Part shown: in pieces, positions 32,200 to 37,197 of the stretch
How positions within the stretch are numbered: the first letter of the stretch is position 1
Layout: every line of letters begins with the position of its first letter
From: a virus
Length of the DNA stretch: 37,197 nt
IMG/VR virus record: IMGVR_UViG_3300044640_002945
Span: 1-37,197 of that record
Direction: 5' to 3' (one strand)
Notes under the pieces: model-generated
The model's input: only the letters and a program-made list of their open reading frames with translations
Database searches by the model: none
What the model was told of the DNA's origin: nothing
Translations under genes and position numbers: made by a program

Positions 32200-32426
32200 G
32201 CGTTCAAACGATTGTTTTAGTAGGCGGTTATCATGTGTCAATTAATGACCCTTACGTATTACAAATCAAAACTTCGGGTCCTATAGGTCCCGAAGGGAAA
32301 AGCGCATATATGGTGGCGGTGCAAAATGGGTTTAAAGGAACCGTACAGGAGTGGTTGGATAGTTTGAAACCACAAATTAGCGATGTAGATTATTTAGCAC
32401 ATTACAACTTAGCAAAAATTACATAA
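32196..32426 (+). CDS. Collagen-like fibre linker protein
   Basis: 76 residues. A short beta stretch leads into 'GPIGPEGKSAYMVAVQNGFK' and 'GTVQEWLDSLK', the usual transition from a Gly-Pro repeat to a helical 'GksAYeiAv.nGf.GteaeWl.slkg' cap in phage fibres. Its C-terminus, 'DVDYLAHYNLAK', resembles the end of the 196-residue protein encoded next. The start overlaps the previous stop by four bases. Confidence 0.65.
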   Translation: MSVQTIVLVGGYHVSINDPYVLQIKTSGPIGPEGKSAYMVAVQNGFKGTVQEWLDSLKPQISDVDYLAHYNLAKIT

Positions 32427-32458
32427 ATTATTTAATAACAAAAAAAAACAAAACAATC

Positions 32459-33049
32459 ATGACATTAGAACAAAGACTCAACGCAGTATTCCAACAAATT
32501 GGAGATGACGTACAAGCATTATTGGCACAGGACGGGAACCTTGCTAATTTATCAACCACAGCCAAAGGTTCATTAGTAGCAGCTATCAATGAAGTTTTAA
32601 CGGTAGCCCAGCAAGCAGGACAAACCGCAACAGGCTTAATTGATGATACGGCTACAACCAGCACAACCAAGGTATGGTCAATTAGTAAACTGACCAGTGA
32701 ATTAGCTGCTTTAAAAAGCGACATTTTGGGTGGTGTGCCTGCAACGGCTTTTGATACCATCAAAGAAATTGCAGATTATATTAATTCCGATCAAACTTTA
32801 GGCACACAGCTTGTAGATGGGCTTTCAAAACGAGTTCGTTTTGATGCGGCGCAAACGCTGGATGCTACAGAGCAAGCGCAGGCTAGAGATAATATTGGTG
32901 CAGCAAGTACAACATTAGTCAATATGATTAATACGGATATGAATTTTTTCAATAGTCAAACAAACACAAGAATTGATAATTTAGAAGCTGCTTTAGGGAC
33001 TATTGATGTAAATTATTTATCTGTTTACAATACAGCTAAAACGACTTAA
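32459..33049 (+). CDS. Tail-fibre-like protein
   Basis: 196 residues. It begins MTLEQRLNAVFQQIGDDVQA, has Thr/Ala-rich repeats (GLIDDTATTSTTKVWSISKL), then 'FDAAQTLDATEQAQARDNIG', a motif common in phage tail fibres. It ends 'DVNYLSVYNTAK'. Both ends are shared with its neighbours: the start with the gene at 33052, the end with the gene at 32196. Likely part of the receptor-binding apparatus. Confidence 0.65.
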   Translation: MTLEQRLNAVFQQIGDDVQALLAQDGNLANLSTTAKGSLVAAINEVLTVAQQAGQTATGLIDDTATTSTTKVWSISKLTSELAALKSDILGGVPATAFDTIKEIADYINSDQTLGTQLVDGLSKRVRFDAAQTLDATEQAQARDNIGAASTTLVNMINTDMNFFNSQTNTRIDNLEAALGTIDVNYLSVYNTAKTT

Positions 33050-33051
33050 AA

Positions 33052-33342
33052 ATGACACTACAGCAACGTTTAACATCTGCCTTTCAAGGAATAGGTCAAG
33101 ATATTAAAAGCATTTTAACTCGTGTTACAAATTTGGAAAATGCCTCTAATAGTGGAGGCATTTCTGAATTTGTTGATTTAGGACAAAATGCAGCACCTGT
33201 ACCATTTTATATTCACAAAAAAACCGTCGACAGTAAGGATGTAAGATATTTTATTATGGGATATCCTGTATTAATACAATATAATGAATACTTTTTAGAA
33301 TATCAATCTAGCGACGGAATTAAAAAAACCACTTTAAAATAA
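33052..33342 (+). CDS. Short fibre paralogue (96 residues)
   Basis: The first 30 residues (MTLQQRLTSAFQGIGQDIKS) are a paralogue of the start of the previous fibre protein. The remainder is beta-rich (DVRYFIMGYPVLIQYNEYFL). The start is two bases after the previous stop. It may be a trimmed fibre tip or adaptor built on the same docking segment. Confidence 0.6.
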   Translation: MTLQQRLTSAFQGIGQDIKSILTRVTNLENASNSGGISEFVDLGQNAAPVPFYIHKKTVDSKDVRYFIMGYPVLIQYNEYFLEYQSSDGIKKTTLK

Positions 33343-33348
33343 AAAATT

Positions 33349-34068
33349 ATGTCACAAATTATAAGCTTAATTGATGCTACAGGACAGCAGTATAATATAG
33401 AGTTTCATCAAAATAGTAATAATGGCACTTTAATACCAGTGTCTATATTAAGAGATCAAGACGGACAAATAGTAAATGTTGCCTCGGTAGAAAAGCAAAA
33501 TGATATACTAGGTCAGCTTAACTCAATTCGGGAAACAGCTTCTAATTCCCTTTTGGAATTGGCTAAATTAAATCAAGAACCTTCAAGTTTAGATTTTCAT
33601 AGTGTATCTTTTGTCGTTATTCCTACAACATTAACGACGGGGCTAAATTATTTTGTATTAAGGAATCCATCTACAACTAAAAAAATTAAAATAAGAAGAA
33701 TTGTAGCGGATGCTTTTTTTGCAGGAACGGCGGCAGCAAGTAGAAGCACTTATGCTTTAAAAAAGTTTGCGGGAGTTACTGCAACAACAGGAAATACCAT
33801 TCCTGTAGCAAAAAGAGATAGTTTAAGTCCAAATACAATTGCAGATGTCAAAACATTACCTACAGGATTAGCTTTGACTGGAGCGATAGATCACAATAAT
33901 ATTTCACATATTTCGCATCCTAATCAATTAAGTACAACTATCTGTAAAGATTGGACTTTTGAGAATCCAATTGTATTAAACACAAATGATGCTATTGCGT
34001 TACAATCCGAAGGGGCAATTGTTGCAGGATCATCTGTTGTTTTAACCATTCAATTTTACGAAATATGA
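33349..34068 (+). CDS. Receptor-binding/fibre-tip candidate
   Basis: 239 residues, beta-rich and Asn/Thr/Ser-rich, with a helical segment near 50-80 (KQNDILGQLNSIRETASNSL) and a C-terminal 150 residues that look like a globular virion domain (NPSTTKKIKIRRIVADAFFA; IVAGSSVVLTIQFYEI). It follows the fibre paralogues and overlaps the next gene by four bases. Position at the end of the fibre run suggests the distal, host-contacting part; not proven. Confidence 0.55.
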   Translation: MSQIISLIDATGQQYNIEFHQNSNNGTLIPVSILRDQDGQIVNVASVEKQNDILGQLNSIRETASNSLLELAKLNQEPSSLDFHSVSFVVIPTTLTTGLNYFVLRNPSTTKKIKIRRIVADAFFAGTAAASRSTYALKKFAGVTATTGNTIPVAKRDSLSPNTIADVKTLPTGLALTGAIDHNNISHISHPNQLSTTICKDWTFENPIVLNTNDAIALQSEGAIVAGSSVVLTIQFYEI

Positions 34069-34337
34069 AAATTATAGATATTATTCCAGAAGAAATACTT
34101 TACTTAAAATATGGTAAAGTTACTATAAATCAAGTTTTGATTTGTATTGTATATGATGATTTGCATACAAAATTAACGGTAAGCGTCAAATTGACAAATG
34201 ATTTTGATCAGCAAATTTTTGAAGAAGGTTTTATAGATATTTCAAATGAGGATTATAGTAATCTTGGAATTAACGGAAACGTAAATGACGATATCGTAGA
34301 TTTTGTATTGAAGTATTTATCATTAAGTAAAAAATAA
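34065..34337 (+). CDS. Small acidic protein of the fibre module
   Basis: 90 residues, coupled by overlap to the fibre-tip candidate. Acidic and mixed alpha/beta (MKIIDIIPEEILYLKYGKVT; INGNVNDDIVDFVLKYLSLS). Its tight coupling suggests a partner of the fibre protein, such as an assembly chaperone or subunit. No family recognised. Confidence 0.5.
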   Translation: MKIIDIIPEEILYLKYGKVTINQVLICIVYDDLHTKLTVSVKLTNDFDQQIFEEGFIDISNEDYSNLGINGNVNDDIVDFVLKYLSLSKK

Positions 34338-34341
34338 GATC

Positions 34342-34842
34342 ATGATCAAATACCTATTCTCATTAATTGTTGGAGTTATTATTGGTTATGCGTTTAGCGA
34401 TTTGGGTTCGGATTACGAAAAGAACATCGTAGAGGAGCACCAAACGGCAGTAAAGCCCATAAATGACAAACTTGACACCTTGATACCAAAACAAATCATT
34501 GCTAAAGCCAATTTAACCGATAGCTATAACGCATTGGAGCAATGGAAAAAAAGAAGTATTGATACTATCGAAAAAGAAGTATTGGTAATCGATACTATTT
34601 CGATAATAGATAGTGCTTCATTTTATTATGAAGCGGCTTTAACAGATTGCATGGAAGTGGTAAAAGTGCAAGATAGTATGATTTATGCGTATCAAACCAA
34701 GGATAGCATTAGTCAAGCTTCGATATTGGCATTGGCTAAAGCGCCAAAGAAAAAACGTAAAACCTTTATAAAACACATAGGACACGGCTTAATAATTATT
34801 ATTGGGGGGATTTTTATTAAAAAACAAATTGAAAATTTATAA
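34342..34842 (+). CDS. Spanin candidate (membrane-spanning lysis protein)
   Basis: 166 residues. An N-terminal membrane helix (YLFSLIVGVIIGYAF) is followed by a long charged helical region (EEHQTAVKPINDKLDTLIPK to about 120), then a basic stretch (KAPKKKRKTF) and a second hydrophobic segment (GLIIIIGGIFI). Hydrophobic ends with a periplasmic helical middle fit a fused spanin, though no lipobox is seen and a two-component i-spanin is an alternative. It starts the lysis cassette; its last codons (IENL) and downstream DNA are repeated after the next gene. Confidence 0.5.
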   Translation: MIKYLFSLIVGVIIGYAFSDLGSDYEKNIVEEHQTAVKPINDKLDTLIPKQIIAKANLTDSYNALEQWKKRSIDTIEKEVLVIDTISIIDSASFYYEAALTDCMEVVKVQDSMIYAYQTKDSISQASILALAKAPKKKRKTFIKHIGHGLIIIIGGIFIKKQIENL

Positions 34843-34862
34843 CTAAAACCATATTATACAAA
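34828..34862 (+). repeat. Gene-boundary repeat, copy 1
   Basis: The 35 bases covering the last codons (IENL), stop and leader before the holin gene resemble the 36 bases after it (35127-35162); the first 22 bases differ at one position. The pattern ATTGAAAA(T/C)TTATAACTAAAAC is followed by ATTATACAA. It suggests duplication or recombination at the boundary of lysis genes. Confidence 0.7.
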
Positions 34863-35141
34863 ATGAAAACATCAGACTACATCGTATTGGCATTGGCGGG
34901 ATTATTGGTAACGATTTACCGCATATTAAACAACAAAATGGAACGAATTATTCCTAAAAACATTGCAAAAGAAACAATTTTATCCGTAATTATTTCAGTT
35001 ATAATTATTCCTGCGGCGATGGAATATTGGAATTTGAGCCTAAAGCTCGGCATCGGATTAACAGGAATTGTGAATCTATTTGTAAAAGTGATTTTGCAAA
35101 AATTGGAAAAGAAAGTAGAAGAAAAAATTGAAAACTTATAA
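34863..35141 (+). CDS. Holin
   Basis: 92 residues. Two to three membrane helices are predicted: MKTSDYIVLALAGLLVTIYR, ETILSVIISVIIIPAAMEYW region, and LGIGLTGIVNLFVKVILQ. The charged C-terminal tail (KLEKKVEEKIENL) is typical of holins. It lies between the spanin candidate and the lysozyme and would release the endolysin by permeabilising the membrane. Its last codons and downstream leader repeat those of its upstream neighbour. Confidence 0.75.
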   Translation: MKTSDYIVLALAGLLVTIYRILNNKMERIIPKNIAKETILSVIISVIIIPAAMEYWNLSLKLGIGLTGIVNLFVKVILQKLEKKVEEKIENL

Positions 35142-35162
35142 CTAAAACTAAATTATACAACT
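35127..35162 (+). repeat. Gene-boundary repeat, copy 2
   Basis: Second copy of the boundary element, covering the last codons of the holin and the leader of the next gene. See the copy at 34828-34862. Confidence 0.7.
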
Positions 35163-35438
35163 ATGTATGGCGTTATTTTAAACATTATTGCGTATTTATT
35201 AATGGCAGTTGGGGCTTATAAAGCCTTTAGCTGGAGCCATAAATACGGCACTCGAATTACAATGATTGTAAATTATTTTTTGATGTTCTGGAACATCTTT
35301 ATGGTGGTTTATCTATCCAGCAATTTTAAAGATATTTTGAGCCAACCGCTCAATGTAATGCTTAATTTTTATGAAAGCATTACCAATATTTTAATTGCAT
35401 TGTATTTATTATCATTTAATCTCAAAAAAGTAAAATAA
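35163..35438 (+). CDS. Second small membrane protein of the lysis cassette
   Basis: 91 residues with about three membrane helices (MYGVILNIIAYLLMAVGAYK; TMIVNYFLMFWNIFMVVYLS; NILIALYLLSFNL). The gene ends one base before the lysozyme start. A second holin or an antiholin regulating lysis timing is the natural reading from its position, but the sequence shows no specific motif. Confidence 0.6.
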   Translation: MYGVILNIIAYLLMAVGAYKAFSWSHKYGTRITMIVNYFLMFWNIFMVVYLSSNFKDILSQPLNVMLNFYESITNILIALYLLSFNLKKVK

Positions 35439-35439
35439 G

Positions 35440-35892
35440 ATGACTTTAAACAGCAACGGAATTGCATTAATGCATGAATATGAAGGTTTGCGCCTCGAAG
35501 CCTATTTGTGTCCTGCAAAAGTACCTACAATTGGCTACGGAAACACGTTTTATGAAAACGGCACAAAAGTGAAAATGGGCGACAAAATAACCAAAGCACG
35601 CGCCGAGGAACTTTTTATCAATATTACGAATCGTGTTTTTGCCGACCCAATACGCAAAATGTTTCCTAAAGGGAATTTAAGACCCAATCAATTTAGCGCA
35701 CTGGTTTGTTTTGCCTATAATGTGGGTGTGGGTAATTTGCAGAAATCAACCTTGCTCATAAAAGCATTAAGCAATCCAAACGACCCAACAATTCGTAATG
35801 AATTTATGAAATGGAATCGAGCAGGAGGAAAAGAATTGCCAGGATTAACACGAAGACGAAAAGCCGAAGCAGATTTATATTTTAAAGCATAG
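35440..35892 (+). CDS. Endolysin, T4-type lysozyme (GH24)
   Basis: 150 residues. It has the catalytic region 'EYEGLRLEAYLCPAKVPTIG' with Glu15, Cys24 and Thr30, the E-x8-(D/C)-x5-T pattern of phage lysozymes (Cys in place of Asp), then 'GYGNTFYENG', 'NQFSALVCFAYNVGVGNLQK' and 'LPGLTRRRKAEADLY' at the end. No signal peptide, so release depends on the holin. It cleaves peptidoglycan between MurNAc and GlcNAc. Full length for the family. Confidence 0.93.
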   Translation: MTLNSNGIALMHEYEGLRLEAYLCPAKVPTIGYGNTFYENGTKVKMGDKITKARAEELFINITNRVFADPIRKMFPKGNLRPNQFSALVCFAYNVGVGNLQKSTLLIKALSNPNDPTIRNEFMKWNRAGGKELPGLTRRRKAEADLYFKA

Positions 35893-36342
35893 ATGATTTT
35901 AATGAATTGCAACGTTGAAAATACCATTTTTTTACCCGAATATATTTATTCGTTTATTAATAAACGAATTGGGAATGTGATTGATTTATCCGACCCATTG
36001 TTTAGCGCAAATCACGAGTTGAGAGATTTGCGCAAACAAATTTTAGGTGCGGTTTCGGTAAAATTAAGCGACAAAAGACGAAATGAAATCAAGGGGAAAA
36101 ATGTCAAACCAACGACGATTATACTCAATTCAAGAATATTAAAGTTTCATAATAACTTGATCAATACGATTATTTTCAAATGGTTTAAACAGGAGTTTCT
36201 TTTTTGGATTTTGTATAGCAAAAAAGAAAAGATACGAGCTCGCATTTATGAATTTATGAATGTATATCAAATTAACGAAATACATTATATTAGTTTAAAA
36301 AAAATATACTACAAGCAAAAAGAGAAATATGTACTACAGTAA
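35893..36342 (+). CDS. Protein of 149 residues between lysis and tail genes
   Basis: Starts immediately after the lysozyme stop. Basic, with many Lys/Ile/Asn residues and a helical middle (DKRRNEIKGKNVKPTTIILN) and aromatic C-terminal part (QEFLFWILYSKKEKIRARIY). The last 14 bases overlap the next tail gene. A MetLeuMet start at residue 4 is a possible alternative. No family recognised; it may be a tail accessory protein. Confidence 0.5.
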   Translation: MILMNCNVENTIFLPEYIYSFINKRIGNVIDLSDPLFSANHELRDLRKQILGAVSVKLSDKRRNEIKGKNVKPTTIILNSRILKFHNNLINTIIFKWFKQEFLFWILYSKKEKIRARIYEFMNVYQINEIHYISLKKIYYKQKEKYVLQ

Positions 36343-36820
36343 GATTATTGAATATTTTGAGAACTTGGCAAAAAGCCACGAAGCGTTTTTGCATGATCAA
36401 GGCGGTAGAGAAACTTTTGTTGCTTCGGACATCGACGATTTTAAACGCTCCGAATTGTTTTTAAACAATGATTCTGCAATTATGATTGCCGACTATGAGC
36501 CGACAGGCATCGGCAGGGCGATAAGTTCATACATCATTAATGAAACAACCCCACACCAGCAAACGCTCCGTTTTAATCTTGCTATTTTTAAAGCTGCGGA
36601 AATAAACGAAACAGGGAACACCGCAAAAACGCTTGATGAATTATATGTTTTGGCATATGATATTATCAATATCATTTTAACGAATCGTTTTGAAAATTGC
36701 CACTATGTGGATTTGTTCAAGCATATGAACGAAGAGATTTTGATTTCGAGAACAGGAGCGATTGGCAATTCGCGACATATTGGATTGGTTTTATCTTTTA
36801 ACTTTAATTTTTACTTATAA
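36329..36820 (+). CDS. Tail terminator/completion candidate
   Basis: 163 residues, mixed alpha/beta. It overlaps its upstream neighbour by 14 bases and its stop (TAA) overlaps the start of the large tail protein (TAATG). The pattern of a helical start (SKIIEYFENLAKSHEAFLHD), central beta strands (TLRFNLAIFKAAEINET) and 'TGAIGNSRHIGLVLSFNFNF' is like tail-completion proteins, which have similar size, but this is context-led. Confidence 0.4.
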   Translation: MYYSKIIEYFENLAKSHEAFLHDQGGRETFVASDIDDFKRSELFLNNDSAIMIADYEPTGIGRAISSYIINETTPHQQTLRFNLAIFKAAEINETGNTAKTLDELYVLAYDIINIILTNRFENCHYVDLFKHMNEEILISRTGAIGNSRHIGLVLSFNFNFYL

Positions 36821-37197
36821 TGCTACAAATCAGCCAAAATTTAGAAACGTTTGTACCGAGCAATTATAGAGGCGACCTCAAACTAATTTATAACACGCAA
36901 TCGGCAAATCCGAACGGCATTGTACAGATGCGAAAAGCAAAAGTCCTTTGGAATTTTGATATTAATTTTTGGTTGACACAGCTTAGTACCGGCACGGTGG
37001 TTTTTAAATTTCAGAACCCGAGCAATACGCTTAATTTTGAATTTCATGTATCAACAACAGGCAATAACCGAAACGACCGTTATAATGTAGTCAATACACC
37101 TCCAGCAGGAACGCCTGGAACGCAATGGATTTATATTGATGATTTAGTGGCTTGTTTCATTGCAAGTCCTTTAGCCGAATATTACGATATACGTGCG
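36820..37197 (+). CDS. Large tail-tip/baseplate protein, 5' portion
   Basis: Start of the 776-residue tail protein that continues at base 128 of this window. It begins MLQISQNLETFVPSNYRGDL and is beta-rich. The ATG shares one base with the previous stop. The first 84 codons (36820-37071) are absent from the copy at the left end, so the true N-terminus is known only from here. Confidence 0.85.
   Translation, partial: MLQISQNLETFVPSNYRGDLKLIYNTQSANPNGIVQMRKAKVLWNFDINFWLTQLSTGTVVFKFQNPSNTLNFEFHVSTTGNNRNDRYNVVNTPPAGTPGTQWIYIDDLVACFIASPLAEYYDIRA
37071..37197. repeat. Terminal direct repeat, copy 2 (circle closure)
   Basis: Exact copy of the first 127 bases. It begins within the tail gene that starts at 36820 and continues in frame at the other end of the window. 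Confidence 0.95.

Overview
The window is a complete, temperate, siphovirus-like phage genome from a member of the Bacteroidota, most likely a Flavobacteriia host. Bases 1-127 are repeated exactly as bases 37071-37197, so the sequence closes into a circle of 37,070 bp, and one tail gene runs across the join (36820 to 37070, then 1 to 2080). The host assignment rests on the AT-rich sequence, start codons preceded by A-rich leaders instead of strong Shine-Dalgarno sites, and Bacteroidota-type promoter boxes (TAnnTTTG) at 13696, 20401, 29209, 29797, 31435 and 31580. No host genes are present.

Layout. (1) 36820-11293: tail module, with two large tail-tip/baseplate proteins, a coiled-coil protein, a Dit-like protein carrying BspA-type leucine-rich repeats, the tape measure protein, a chaperone-like protein and a possible small terminase, closed by a terminator. 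(2) 11294-11862: non-coding region with a long hairpin and a cluster of TTGCAA repeats. (3) 11863-13762: lysogeny module on the minus strand: tyrosine integrase, an attP whose 42-nt core is the 3' part of a tRNA-Arg(UCU) gene, an HTH repressor, and a divergent operator region. (4) 13778-20275: early operon with small proteins, a 1138-residue Toprim primase fused to a P-loop ATPase, a stand-alone DnaA domain-IV-like protein and several tiny membrane proteins, closed by a terminator. (5) 20401-29144: head and packaging genes: ClpP-type protease with scaffold, major capsid protein, tail-tube candidate, neck protein, portal, large terminase and an adaptor candidate, with three terminators inside and a small accessory insert that encodes a lipoprotein. 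(6) 29173-31406: accessory (moron) island behind a terminator, with two promoters of its own. (7) 31409-31607: two look-alike promoters enclosing a probable small RNA. (8) 31608-36820: receptor-binding/fibre genes, lysis cassette (spanin candidate, holin, second small membrane protein, GH24 lysozyme), then tail genes.

How it works together. The repressor and operators at 13200-13762 choose between lysogeny and the rightward early operon. Integration into tRNA-Arg would place the integrase directly downstream of the repaired tRNA, behind a phage-supplied terminator. Primase-helicase and the DnaA-like protein would start replication. The late units build the virion and lyse the cell. Two things stand out. 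The packaging, neck and tail genes run in nearly the reverse of the usual siphovirus order while all are transcribed rightward. A composite motif in the immunity region recurs at the promoter before the small RNA, hinting that the repressor also controls a second locus. The strongest candidates for undescribed biology are the two-gene membrane module at 29797-31283, the dual-promoter small-RNA locus, and the repeated gene-boundary peptides in the fibre genes.
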